A stretch of DNA of 64,000 nt. Source: Haladaptatus litoreus. GTDB taxonomy: Archaea > Halobacteriota > Halobacteria > Halobacteriales > Haladaptataceae. The translations under genes were made by a program, and so were the position numbers. Below the pieces are notes generated by a model. It saw only the letters and a list, made by a program, of their open reading frames with translations, was not told where the DNA came from and did no database searches. Positions within the stretch are counted from its first letter, which is position 1. The number at the start of each line of letters is the position of its first letter. The stretch lies in contig NZ_FTNO01000002.1 in assembly GCF_900156425.1 (NCBI RefSeq), positions 416,125-480,124 on the forward strand. Reading direction: 5' to 3'. This document shows, one piece after another, positions 1 to 7,948 of the stretch.

Positions 1-238
1 GTTCGGGTTCGACCAGCACGCCGACTTCGGGGACGTGTTCGCGCACGAGGTCGGCGTGGTCTTCCCCGGTACAGACGAATATCTCGTCGGCGAAACCGGC
101 GCGTTCGACGGTTTGGGAAAGCAGAGAGTCGTCCCCGAGGAGCGAGAGGAACTGCTTGGGGCGGTCGCTTCTGCTTGCGGGATACAGTCGCGTCCCGGTT
201 CCACCGGCCATGATGAGGGCGACGAGCGGGCGAGTCAT
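1..238 (-). CDS. Mannose-1-phosphate guanylyltransferase-like nucleotidyltransferase (partial)
   Basis: Only the first 79 codons lie in the window; the gene runs off the left edge. The N-terminus reads MTRPLVALIMAGGTGTRLYP and continues ASRSDRPKQFLSLLGDD. This is the nucleotide-binding signature of the NTP_transferase family, and the PKQF element is typical of GDP-mannose pyrophosphorylases (ManC). The expected role is making a nucleotide sugar for glycosylation or polysaccharide synthesis. The ATG at 236-238 was chosen because the motif begins directly after it. An A/T-rich stretch near 261-274 could serve as a TATA element. Exact sugar specificity cannot be told from the fragment. Confidence 0.8.
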   Translation of the reverse strand, partial: MTRPLVALIMAGGTGTRLYPASRSDRPKQFLSLLGDDSLLSQTVERAGFADEIFVCTGEDHADLVREHVPEVGVLVEPE

Positions 239-336
239 GGAGCAAGTGACGAGTGGTGGTTTCAAAAATCGGTCTATCCGACTCTCACTCAGCTAATCGA
301 CGGGCAAAAACGAATGTGGTTGTCGTGGTTGGTTCC

Positions 337-933
337 TCAGGCACCGCGTGCTGTGTCCGACGGAGCGGTTTCGCGGGCCTCGGTTCTGCTTCCCTGTGCC
401 ATGAACATCATCGAGACGCCGCTGACGAGCAAGTTCACCCCGAAGAGGAGGCCAACCGCCCACAGCGCGCTGGATGGGAATCCGGCCCAGATGAGTCCAG
501 CGACGACCAACGCGAGAACGCCGCTCACGACGAGCGCGGCCCAGCCCTTCTCACTGCGGGCTTGGAATCCCATCACGATTTCGAGGATGCCTTCCACGAA
601 CAGGAACGCAACCAGCAGGATGGTCAGCGTCGTTAGTCCGATGACGGGATTCGACAGCAGTGCGATACCGGCGATGGCGTACACGACCGCGAGCAGTCCT
701 TGGACGAAGAATCGTTTCCACCCGCCCGAAAAGGCGTGTGCGACGTGCACCAGCGCGCCGACGACCAGTAGCGCGCCGAGTAGAATCGATAGGGACACAC
801 CCGCCACGAATGGTGAAAGGATGGCAAGAATGCCAACGACGGCGATGATTGCCCCCGCACCCATTGAAGCTCGCCACGATGTTTCGGCAGTGCCGGATAC
901 CACGTCAGCACCGCTCTCTACTTTCGTACTCAT
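337..933 (-). CDS. HdeD/DUF308-family membrane protein
   Basis: A 198-residue protein made almost entirely of hydrophobic helices: about six transmembrane segments from residue 24 to 180, with a short polar N-terminus and a hydrophilic C-terminal tail. The paired-helix pattern (GILAILSPFVAGVSLSILLG, later GIALLSNPVIGLTTLTILL) is that of the DUF308 repeat in HdeD-like acid-resistance membrane proteins. In haloarchaea the function is unknown; a general membrane-stress role is only inferred from the bacterial name. It starts at the ATG at 931-933. It has no clear operon partner: the gene to its left is on the same strand but 98 bp away. Confidence 0.8.
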   Translation of the reverse strand: MSTKVESGADVVSGTAETSWRASMGAGAIIAVVGILAILSPFVAGVSLSILLGALLVVGALVHVAHAFSGGWKRFFVQGLLAVVYAIAGIALLSNPVIGLTTLTILLVAFLFVEGILEIVMGFQARSEKGWAALVVSGVLALVVAGLIWAGFPSSALWAVGLLFGVNLLVSGVSMMFMAQGSRTEARETAPSDTARGA

Positions 934-1215
934 TGTTATTTCCCCGAGTATTGTATAGGCTAGCCAAGAGTATAAATTACGTCTATTATTTGAAGAGAGT
1001 TCCCGATATCAGACCATTTTTTGAGAGATTCACAGTACAGAACAGCTCTGTTACCTGAAATCCAATTAGAGAATTTACGACAGTACGCAGACAGAATCCA
1101 TGTTTGGAATATCCATTTAGTGATCATGTTAGGAAAATCAGATTCGAAATTGCCGAACCGCCATTCGGTTCGAAAGCCGAGATAAATAGTCAGGAAGTAG
1201 TCATTCGTTTCGTGA

Positions 1216-1527
1216 TTACCACGTTTCGATTGTTCGTTCCCGAATGTCCTCCACGCATCCCTCACAGGCCGGATGTTCCGCGTCGAAACAGGCCGGACGA
1301 CCCTCCTTGTCGAGTCGCGCCGCGCGACGTTCGGCGTATCGCCGACAGACGATTTTCGCCCGTCCGTGTTCGTCCTGCGGCAAATCCGCGAGCGTGGTGT
1401 CGCGGGCGTTCCGATAGGCTTCTTTTGCCTCCTCCATCTGCTTATCTGCCGACTCCCGCGTTTCGGCATACTTCTTGCCCACTTCCCTGAGTTTGATGCG
1501 AAGGAAGCGTTCGAGACGGTCGTCCAT
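1216..1527 (-). CDS. Small conserved-looking Cys-containing protein, unknown function
   Basis: A 103-residue soluble protein beginning MDDRLERFLRIKLREVGKKY. The reading frame is open 17 codons further upstream, but the ATG at 1525-1527 gives a natural start and the upstream codons look non-coding. The N-terminal two thirds is a charged, probably helical region (AETRESADKQMEEAKEAYR). The C-terminus carries Cys residues in an ACEGC context plus an isolated Cys and His that could bind a metal. It resembles small haloarchaeal DUF proteins, but I cannot name the family with certainty. The region upstream of the next gene (1528-1795) belongs to the rpa promoter. Confidence 0.6.
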   Translation of the reverse strand: MDDRLERFLRIKLREVGKKYAETRESADKQMEEAKEAYRNARDTTLADLPQDEHGRAKIVCRRYAERRAARLDKEGRPACFDAEHPACEGCVEDIRERTIETW

Positions 1528-1730
1528 ACCGCACGTTGGTTGTGGGGGAATGAAAGGTTTCCCCGATGCAGTCCGCACAGTGTCGTCCTCCAGAATCGGT
1601 GCTATCGTACCAGCGAAGCACTATTGTACCGGCAAGATGGTTCGGGCGTCTGAAAACTGAATTCACAGAGAAAAGGCGCAAGGCGGCCCGAAGCGACGGT
1701 TTTCACTTCCACTCTGGCCCCACGTAACCT

Positions 1731-1739
1731 TTTATACCA
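1731..1739 (+). promoter_or_regulatory. Probable TATA element for rpa operon
   Basis: The A/T block TTTATACCA lies about 24 nt before the ATG at 1758 and about 62 nt before the rpa ATG at 1796. The spacing fits a leaderless transcript that begins at the leader ORF rather than at rpa. Confidence 0.55.
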
Positions 1740-1757
1740 TCGCGAACCAACCACCGT

Positions 1758-1799
1758 ATGTCTCCCATAGAAAACGAAGTGGAGACGGAACAACCATGA
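1758..1799 (+). CDS. 13-codon leader ORF overlapping rpa start
   Basis: ATG at 1758 opens an ORF encoding MSPIENEVETEQP. Its TGA stop (1797-1799) overlaps the rpa ATG (1796-1798) in an ATGA junction. A TATA-like element sits 24 nt upstream of this ATG, the spacing expected for a leaderless first cistron, so ribosomes may enter here and reach rpa by termination-reinitiation. It is too short to judge by coding statistics. The alternative is a plain 5' untranslated leader that happens to be open. Confidence 0.4.
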   Translation: MSPIENEVETEQP

Positions 1800-2725
1800 C
1801 CGATGTGCGACAGCATGCGGAAGAAATACACGAACAGTTCTCCGACCATCTCGACGTAACCGTAGACGACGTAGCATCGCGTCTCGACAGCCTCGTCAAC
1901 GAATACAAGGTGCCCATGGAAGAGGCACGACGAAGCGTCACCAGCCATTATCTGGACGAGGCCGGACTCGAACGCGACGACATCCGAACCGGTGGTACCA
2001 GCGACGTACAAGTCGAAGACATCGAAACCGACGAGCAGTGGGTGAACCTCACGGCCAAAGTCGTCGACCTCTGGGAACCGCGAAGCGATTCGGTCGGCCA
2101 AGTCGGTCTGCTCGGAGACGAGACGGGCACCATCAAGTTCACGAAGTGGGCCAAATCCGACCTGCCCGAACTCGAAGAAGACAAAGTCTACCGACTCGGC
2201 AACGTCGTCACAGACGAATACCAGGGCCGATATTCGGTGAAGCTCAACCGAACTACGAACGTCGAAGAACTCGACACCGACATCGAAGTCGGCGACAACG
2301 CGACCGAAGTCGAAGGCGCGCTGATCGACATTCAATCCGGCAGTGGCCTCATCAAGCGATGTCCAAAAGAGGACTGTACCCGCGTTCTGCAGAACGGACG
2401 CTGTTCCGAACACGGCGAACAGGAAGGCGAGTTCGACCTCCGAATTAAAGGCGTCGTGGACGACGGAAACGACGTTCACGAGGTCATCTTCAACGAGGAA
2501 GCAACGGAGAACCTGACCGGCATCGAACTGGAAGAAGCCAAACAGATGGCGATGGACGCACTCGACACCACCGTCGTGGCCGACGAAATGCGCGAGAAAA
2601 CACTCGGCTACTACTACCGCGTGTCCGGCCCGACCATGGGTCGATACGTGCTGGCGAACGATGTCGAACAGCTGTCTGGGCCAGTGGATGCGGAAGCGGC
2701 GCTAATCAAAGCGAGGTCGATGTAA
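1796..2725 (+). CDS. rpa: Replication protein A (ssDNA-binding), Rpa3-like
   Basis: A 309-residue single-stranded DNA-binding protein. After an N-terminal helical segment (about 1-60) comes an OB-fold (about 70-160, with VNLTAKVVDLWEPR and GTIKFTKW) and then a zinc-binding element beginning near residue 189 (CPKEDC, followed by CSEH). One recognisable OB-fold plus the zinc motif and a downstream RPA-associated gene match the haloarchaeal Rpa3/Rpap3 type rather than the three-OB-fold Rpa2. It protects ssDNA in replication, recombination and repair. The downstream partner gene starts one base after the stop codon, so the two are almost certainly cotranscribed. The start overlaps a leader ORF. 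Confidence 0.93.
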   Translation: MTDVRQHAEEIHEQFSDHLDVTVDDVASRLDSLVNEYKVPMEEARRSVTSHYLDEAGLERDDIRTGGTSDVQVEDIETDEQWVNLTAKVVDLWEPRSDSVGQVGLLGDETGTIKFTKWAKSDLPELEEDKVYRLGNVVTDEYQGRYSVKLNRTTNVEELDTDIEVGDNATEVEGALIDIQSGSGLIKRCPKEDCTRVLQNGRCSEHGEQEGEFDLRIKGVVDDGNDVHEVIFNEEATENLTGIELEEAKQMAMDALDTTVVADEMREKTLGYYYRVSGPTMGRYVLANDVEQLSGPVDAEAALIKARSM

Positions 2726-2726
2726 C

Positions 2727-3407
2727 ATGAGTGGAGCACCTACCAGAGAAGTCGCACGCAGGACGTTCGCCGCGGAGTTCAACGACGCGAGCTACACGTT
2801 CAAAGAATCGGACGACGAGCGAGCACCGGTCTACTTGCTCCTCCCCACGGGCGAGCGAGCGAACCGTGTCTTCGTCGTCGGAACCCTGACCGAGAAAGAA
2901 GACGTTGGCGAAGACAGCGAATACTGGCGTGGTCGGGTCGTTGACCCGAACGGCGACACGTTCTTCGTCTACGCCGGGCAGTATCAACCCGACGCCGCGG
3001 CCATGCTCCGCGAACTCGAAGCACCGGAGTACGTCGCCATCGCTGGGAAGCCGCGAACCTACGAGATGGACGACGGAACCGTGAACGTGTCGCTCCGACC
3101 AGAATCCATCACCGTGGTCGATGATTCGACGCGCGACCGCTGGGTGGTCGAAACCGCCGAGCGAACCCTCGAACGAATTTCGACGTTCGACGACGAAACG
3201 AATCGCTATGCGGCCATGGCGAGAGAGGAGTACGACCGACCGGTCGATACGTACCGAGACAACGCCATTCGGGCGCTCGAAAGTCTCGATACGGATGGCA
3301 AGTCGAGCGACGGGGGAGAATCGGATGACGGATTGAGCGACGGCGGGATGAACGACGGCGGAACGAGCGACGAAGCAAGCGGAGAGAACGAAACGCCGAT
3401 GCAGTAG
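2727..3407 (+). CDS. rpap: RPA-associated protein (Rpap, COG3390-like)
   Basis: A 226-residue partner of the preceding RPA. The first ~155 residues contain an OB-like core (VFVVGTLTEKEDVGED, YWRGRVVDPNGDTFFVYAG, YVAIAGKPRTYEMDDG), as in haloarchaeal RPA-associated proteins. The last ~40 residues are a low-complexity acidic tail with repeated SDGG/NDGG units. In Haloferax the Rpa3-Rpap3 pair forms a complex; the same is inferred here from adjacency. The ATG lies one nucleotide after the rpa stop. The tail is likely disordered and its length probably varies between species. Confidence 0.9.
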   Translation: MSGAPTREVARRTFAAEFNDASYTFKESDDERAPVYLLLPTGERANRVFVVGTLTEKEDVGEDSEYWRGRVVDPNGDTFFVYAGQYQPDAAAMLRELEAPEYVAIAGKPRTYEMDDGTVNVSLRPESITVVDDSTRDRWVVETAERTLERISTFDDETNRYAAMAREEYDRPVDTYRDNAIRALESLDTDGKSSDGGESDDGLSDGGMNDGGTSDEASGENETPMQ

Positions 3408-3523
3408 CCAGACGCCGCTTATCTTTCGAAGTAGTCGTAGTCAGACGAGGATTTTGTCGAACAGAGAATCGTCTACCGAACAGTTTGGCGGCTTTAGCTG
3501 CCAGACGAGCAAAATCACTAAAA

Positions 3524-3751
3524 ATGCCCGACGAACGGACATCACCGAGCAGTGGATGGCAGGAGGTGTACGATGCGATGGAGACGAACACGTCCGCCGA
3601 AGGCCCGGCTAATCCCTGCCCCGACTGCGGAGCGGAATCGAGGCGCATCTTCCGACGCGTGTTCGAGTGCGAAGAACACGGAGTCTGGGCACTCGACAAG
3701 ACGGGAACGCCACGAATAGGAACCAGTCCGAAACGGCTAAACGCCGACTGA
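3524..3751 (+). CDS. Small zinc-finger protein
   Basis: A 75-residue protein beginning MPDERTSPSSGWQEVYDAM. It carries CPDCG at about residue 30 and a second CEEHG element about 20 residues later, a CxxC...CxxH arrangement typical of haloarchaeal zinc-finger microproteins, many of unknown function. The frame is open to a TTG at 3485, but the ATG at 3524 is preferred because the upstream codons look non-coding. It is a stand-alone gene between the rpap operon and the convergent hutH. Confidence 0.65.
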   Translation: MPDERTSPSSGWQEVYDAMETNTSAEGPANPCPDCGAESRRIFRRVFECEEHGVWALDKTGTPRIGTSPKRLNAD

Positions 3752-3773
3752 AACAGACAGGATAGTCGGGTGG

Positions 3774-5345
3774 TCAGTCCAGCGATTCATCCAGCGCATC
3801 TTCGACGCGCGATTCGAGGAGGCCAGACCAGACGAGCGTTTCGGCGGCCGAAATATCCTCGTGAATCGGGCGGTCGTCGGTGAGCGGCGGAACGACTTCC
3901 CGAACCGCGTCGTAGGCCGCGCCGGTACCGACGCCGTGTGAGAGGTCGTTGTCGATGAATTCGCTCGCCTGCGCACCGCAGACGAGTTCGATACCGACGA
4001 TGGCAAGCGTGTTTTCGACCGCCCGGCGAGCGTTGTACGCGCTCTGGGCGCTCATGCTGACGTGGTCTTCCTGATTGCCGCTAACTGGCGTGTTGTCCAT
4101 CGAGGCGCGGCCAATCGAGCGATTTTCGTTCAGCAGCGCCGCGGCAGTGTACTGGGCAATCATGTAGCCAGACCGCAGACCGCTATGTTCGGTGAGGAAG
4201 GGCGGAAGATGCGGTTCCTGAATATTCGGATTGAGCATGCGGTCAACGCGGCGCTCCGAGATGGCCGCGATTTCGGTGACGGCGTTGGTCAGATAGTCCA
4301 GCGGAAGCGCGAGCGGGTCGCCGTGGAAATTTCCGCCCGAAAGGACTGCGGCATCTCCCGTCCCGCTGGCTCTGCTGTTCACGGCGTCGGCGGGGAAGAT
4401 GAGCGGGTTGTCCGTCGCGCTGTTGAGTTCGACTTCCACCGCTTCACGGAGGTGGGAAACGGCGTCCCGAACCGCACCGTGAACCTGCGGGAGACAGCGA
4501 ATCGAGTAGGCATCCTGCACCCGGTCGCAGTTGCGATGCGACTCGACGATTTCGGAGTTCTCTGTGAGCCGTTTGACGTTTCGCGCAGTTTTCGCGTGAC
4601 CGTCGTGGGGACGAATATCCGCGATAACGGGGTCTGCGGACGCAGTGGTTCCCATCGTCACTTCAGTCGTTAGCGCGCCCGCAACGTCCGCCGCCCGAAT
4701 CGCGCGTTCCGCGTCCCGAACCGCGAGGGCGGCGAGGCCGACCGAGAGTTGAGTTCCGTTGATGAGCGCCAACCCTTCCTTCGCCGCGAGCGTCACCGGT
4801 TCGAGTCCGGCAGTTTCGAGCGCGTCCGCGCCGGACATTTTCTCCTCATCGACGGTCGCTGTTCCTTCGCCCATCAGCACCAGCGCGAGGTGAGCGAGGG
4901 GTGCCAAATCACCGCTCGCGCCGAGGCTTCCGCGGGATTTGACGACAGGGTGGACGCCCTCGTTCAGCATCGTCACGAGTTGGTCAACGACGAGTTCGCG
5001 GATGCCGGAGTAGCCTTTGACCAGCGCGTTGATTCGCCCGACCATCATGGCGCGAACTTCCTCGCGGGTCAGTTCCCGGCCCGCGCCAGCGGCGTGGCTT
5101 CTGACGAGATTCGTTTGGAGCGTTTCGATGTCCTCCGGTGGGATTCGCTCGTCCACGAGTTCGCCGAATCCGGTGTTGACGCCGTACACTGCCTCGCCGC
5201 TTTCGACCACCTGTTCGACGCGCTCGCGGGCGGTTCTAACCCGCTCGCGGGCGTCTTCGGGGACCAAAACGGTTGCGTCATCACGCGCCACTTTTTCTAC
5301 GTCTTCCGGTGTGAGCGATTCGCCATCGAGTCGGATTTCGGTCAT
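3774..5345 (-). CDS. hutH: Histidine ammonia-lyase
   Basis: A 523-residue enzyme that deaminates L-histidine to urocanate, the first step of histidine degradation. The autocatalytic MIO prosthetic group forms from Ala-Ser-Gly, seen in LGASGDLAPL (ASG at residues 143-145). The catalytic Tyr is in YGVNTGFG (Tyr54), and NSATDNPLIF, also conserved, is present. Full family length. The ATG at 5343-5345 was chosen; 39 further in-frame codons upstream look non-coding, and a GGTGA element precedes the ATG. It is the last gene of the hut series and is separated from hutI by an unusually long 426-bp gap, so it may have its own promoter. Confidence 0.97.
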   Translation of the reverse strand: MTEIRLDGESLTPEDVEKVARDDATVLVPEDARERVRTARERVEQVVESGEAVYGVNTGFGELVDERIPPEDIETLQTNLVRSHAAGAGRELTREEVRAMMVGRINALVKGYSGIRELVVDQLVTMLNEGVHPVVKSRGSLGASGDLAPLAHLALVLMGEGTATVDEEKMSGADALETAGLEPVTLAAKEGLALINGTQLSVGLAALAVRDAERAIRAADVAGALTTEVTMGTTASADPVIADIRPHDGHAKTARNVKRLTENSEIVESHRNCDRVQDAYSIRCLPQVHGAVRDAVSHLREAVEVELNSATDNPLIFPADAVNSRASGTGDAAVLSGGNFHGDPLALPLDYLTNAVTEIAAISERRVDRMLNPNIQEPHLPPFLTEHSGLRSGYMIAQYTAAALLNENRSIGRASMDNTPVSGNQEDHVSMSAQSAYNARRAVENTLAIVGIELVCGAQASEFIDNDLSHGVGTGAAYDAVREVVPPLTDDRPIHEDISAAETLVWSGLLESRVEDALDESLD

Positions 5346-5771
5346 AGAGAGTTCACCTTCTTTGAGAAATTGTTGGTCGGTTCTGAATCGGGAGCGTCGT
5401 AACCACTGAGGACGTGATGCCGAAAGCCCTCGGACGTTACGCTCGTCCTTGCAGCCTGCCAAGGAAGTTGTACGGACGAGATTTGCGTTTCGCGTGATTG
5501 ACTGGTGCGTACGCGTTTCGGCTGGTCGGCCAACCGCGATGGCGTGCGAAGGCGAACCTCCGGTTCGCCCGCGCGAGGGACGAGCGAAGCGAGTCGGTTG
5601 GGGAGGCGTGTGGACGGGTGCGGGGCGGTAGCGGTCTCATTGGAGTCGGCAGTAGCTAGCGACACGCCACAAAGCGCATTTCTGTAGCACTGCTCTCGAT
5701 TGGAGTCGGCAACTGTCCGCGACAAACCATCCAGAGAATAGACTCCAGACTCACCAACCACCAACTCACGT
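5346..5771. other. 426-bp hutI-hutH intergenic region with repeats
   Basis: No convincing gene. It contains a perfect inverted repeat at 5551-5569 (arms GGCGAACC/GGTTCGCC, 3-nt loop), G/C-rich GAGCGAAGCGAG-type sequence to about 5595, and a 13-bp direct repeat at 5639-5651 and 5699-5711, exactly 60 bp apart. It separates hutH from the otherwise tightly overlapped hutU-G-I genes. A promoter for hutH or a short RNA could lie here, but neither can be shown. Confidence 0.6.
5639..5711. repeat. Direct repeat, 13 bp, 60-bp period
   Basis: ATTGGAGTCGGCA occurs at 5639-5651 and again at 5699-5711. Similarity continues weakly beyond the exact core (GCGACACGCCA versus GCGACAAACCA), so the full units may be about 30 bp. 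It could be a pair of regulator sites or a decayed duplication. Confidence 0.6.
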
Positions 5772-7007
5772 TCACGCACGATGTACCACCTGACCGTTTT
5801 TCAACACAGTCTCGACCGCGTTCACGCCGAAATTGTACGGAACGTGGACGTAGCTGGGAGCATCGAGAACGGCAATATCCCCCGGCGTTCCGGGTTGAAG
5901 CGTCCCTGCCCCATCCGCCATATCCAGCGCCATTCCGGCGTGTTTCGTCCCTGCGACGAGCGATTCTTTGGGCGTCATGCCCATTTCGACGCAGGATAGG
6001 GATGCAGCGAAGCCCATGCTCTGTGAGTAGCAGTTGGGATTGAAATCCGTCGCAATGGCGATGGGCGCACCCGCGTCGAGGAACGCCCGCGCGTCGGCGA
6101 ACTCGGCACCCAGTCCGAAGGCGGTTCCGGGCAGTAAAACGGGAACGACGCCCGACTCGACAACTGCGTCGATGTCCTCCCGTGTCGCGTAGAGCAGGTG
6201 GTCGGCGCTGGTCGCGCCCAGTTCCGCGGCGAGTTGCGTCCCGCCGATGTGGGCCAGTTCCTCAGCGTGGACTTTCGGCGTCATGCCGTGTTTTTCGCCC
6301 GCTTCCAGTACGCGCCGGGACTGCTCGACGGAGAAAACGCCCTCCTCGCAAAACACGTCACAGAACTGCGCGATGCCTTGTTCCGCGACTGCGGGAATCT
6401 GCTCTCTGACAACTTCGTCCACGTAGTCGTCCGCGTCCCGACCCTCGGGAACCGCGTGTGCACCCATGAACGTCGGAATCACATCGACTGCGTGCTGGTC
6501 GTCGGCGCGAGCGATGACGTCCAGCATCTGGAGTTCGGTCTCAGTGTCGAGTCCGTAACCGGATTTAATTTCCACAGTCGTCGTTCCGTGGGCCAGCATG
6601 GTGTCGAGGTGCGAGAAGAGGTTCGAGAGAAGTTCCTCGTCGCTTGCCTCGCGCACTGCCCGGACGGTTCGGAGGATGCCGCCGCCCTCCGCGAGGATTT
6701 CCTGATACGTCTTTCCTTGCAGTTTCGCCTCAAATTCGTCGGAACGGTCGCCTGCAAAGAGGGCGTGCGTGTGGGGGTCGATGAAACCCGGAATCACGGC
6801 CTTGCCTGTGGCATCAACCGCGAACTGTGCATCCTCTGGTGGATATTCGCGGGTTACGGGGCCGGTCGCGCCTATTCGCGCGACTTCCCCATCGACCACG
6901 GCGATTGCGGCATCCTCGTAAATTCCGAGTGAACCCTCTTCCTCGATGGTTACGATTTCCGCCGCGTCGTGGACGACTGCGGTGAATTCCGAATTTTGAG
7001 TGCTCAT
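5772..7007 (-). CDS. hutI: Imidazolonepropionase
   Basis: A 411-residue amidohydrolase-fold enzyme that opens the ring of 4-imidazolone-5-propanoate to N-formimidoyl-glutamate, the third step of histidine degradation. The metal-binding HxH is in [11 protein letters not shown] (His79, His81). Further family elements are [26 protein letters not shown] and ATDFNPN near the C-terminus. The ATG at 7005-7007 overlaps the hutG stop (ATGA), and a GGAGGT sequence lies just upstream inside the end of hutG. About 30 further in-frame codons upstream are part of the hutG overlap and were rejected. Confidence 0.97.
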   Translation of the reverse strand: MSTQNSEFTAVVHDAAEIVTIEEEGSLGIYEDAAIAVVDGEVARIGATGPVTREYPPEDAQFAVDATGKAVIPGFIDPHTHALFAGDRSDEFEAKLQGKTYQEILAEGGGILRTVRAVREASDEELLSNLFSHLDTMLAHGTTTVEIKSGYGLDTETELQMLDVIARADDQHAVDVIPTFMGAHAVPEGRDADDYVDEVVREQIPAVAEQGIAQFCDVFCEEGVFSVEQSRRVLEAGEKHGMTPKVHAEELAHIGGTQLAAELGATSADHLLYATREDIDAVVESGVVPVLLPGTAFGLGAEFADARAFLDAGAPIAIATDFNPNCYSQSMGFAASLSCVEMGMTPKESLVAGTKHAGMALDMADGAGTLQPGTPGDIAVLDAPSYVHVPYNFGVNAVETVLKNGQVVHRA

Positions 7008-7948
7008 CGGCCACCTCCGAGTGTAGAGAGGAAGTGCGCGATTGCCCGCGCACCGGCCTTTACCGTCAACTCGTTCTGGTCCAGCGACGGGGCACATTCG
7101 ACGATTTCGAAGCCAGCGACCCGCGGGTCGCTGGCGACCAGCCGGAGCATCCGGAACAGTTCGCGAGTCGTGATTCCACCCGGCGTGGGCGCGCTGACCC
7201 CGGGTGCAAACGCGGCGTCCAGCACGTCCAAATCGACGCTGACGTAGACGGTATCCACGTCGCCCATCGACTCCAATGCGGTGTCGATTGCGGAAACAGA
7301 ATCCTCGCCGACCTCCTCCGCGGTGACGATTTCGCCGCCTTCCTCGCGGACGAACTGGGCATAGTCGGTGCTCGTCTCGAAGTGACGAGCGCCGACGCAG
7401 GCGTAGGAAGCGAGGCCGCCGCCGAGGTCGGAGTCGAGCAATTGGCGGTACGGCGTTCCGCTGGTCGGGGAGTCACGAACTTCACGCACGTCGAGATGGG
7501 CGTCGAAGTTGATGACGCCGAGCGAGGAGTCCTCCGTGAGCAGATGCACCGCGTTGGCGTATGTGAGCGAGTTGTCGCCGCCGAGGAAAACCGGGAACAC
7601 CGATTCCTCGTGAATTTTGCTGGCCGCAGTGTGGGCGAGCGACTGGGCTTCTTCCACCCATTCGGTGTCTTCGAGATTGGCTACGTCGCCGAGGTCACCG
7701 ACCGACTGGACTGGCCCGGCGTCGAAGTGGTGGGTTTTGATTCCCGAGAGTTGCTCGCGGAGGGCCGTCGGCCCTCCGCTCGCGCCTTTCCTGCCGATAA
7801 CCGCGCCGTCGTAAGGTTCACCGACGAGGACGGCGTCGAACTCGTCTGCTGTGTCGGTCGTTGCGGGTTCGACCACGTCGCCGAACTGTTCGTCGTTCGG
7901 GTCGGCAGAGGTGCCGTCCCAATCGAAGGTGTGGATAAAGTCGCTCAT
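7004..7948 (-). CDS. hutG: Formimidoylglutamase (arginase family)
   Basis: A 314-residue ureohydrolase that converts N-formimidoyl-glutamate to glutamate and formamide, ending the pathway. Arginase-family metal motifs are visible: NFDAHLDVR and [14 protein letters not shown], and GGDNSLTY where most family members have GGDHS. The Asn in place of the usual His metal ligand is notable, though it may be normal in haloarchaeal HutG. It overlaps hutU upstream (7945-7948) and hutI downstream (7004-7007) by four bases each, indicating tight translational coupling. A perfect hairpin at 7757-7779 lies within the coding sequence. Confidence 0.94.
   Translation of the reverse strand: MSDFIHTFDWDGTSADPNDEQFGDVVEPATTDTADEFDAVLVGEPYDGAVIGRKGASGGPTALREQLSGIKTHHFDAGPVQSVGDLGDVANLEDTEWVEEAQSLAHTAASKIHEESVFPVFLGGDNSLTYANAVHLLTEDSSLGVINFDAHLDVREVRDSPTSGTPYRQLLDSDLGGGLASYACVGARHFETSTDYAQFVREEGGEIVTAEEVGEDSVSAIDTALESMGDVDTVYVSVDLDVLDAAFAPGVSAPTPGGITTRELFRMLRLVASDPRVAGFEIVECAPSLDQNELTVKAGARAIAHFLSTLGGGR
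7757..7779. repeat. Perfect inverted repeat inside hutG
   Basis: Arms GCGGAGGGCC (7757-7766) and GGCCCTCCGC (7770-7779) with a 3-nt loop. It encodes part of the conserved G-x-x-GP-x-A-(I/L)-R segment, so it is not an insertion. Confidence 0.8.

Noticed and set aside
1758-2725. N-terminal extension of Rpa by the leader ORF
   Set aside because: The leader is in a different frame and ends within the rpa start codon, so it is a separate short ORF, not an extension.
5221-5253. CGCTCGCGGGCG direct repeat within hutH
   Set aside because: Explained by repeated Ala-Arg-Glu-Arg-Val codons in a helix; no further evidence of an element.
3774-5462. Longer HutH starting at 5462
   Set aside because: The extra 39 residues are basic and unlike the enzyme; the GGTGA-preceded ATG at 5345 gives the normal family length.
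7757-7779. Mobile insertion in hutG
   Set aside because: The palindrome encodes conserved arginase-family residues (GP-x-A-L-R), so it is native sequence.
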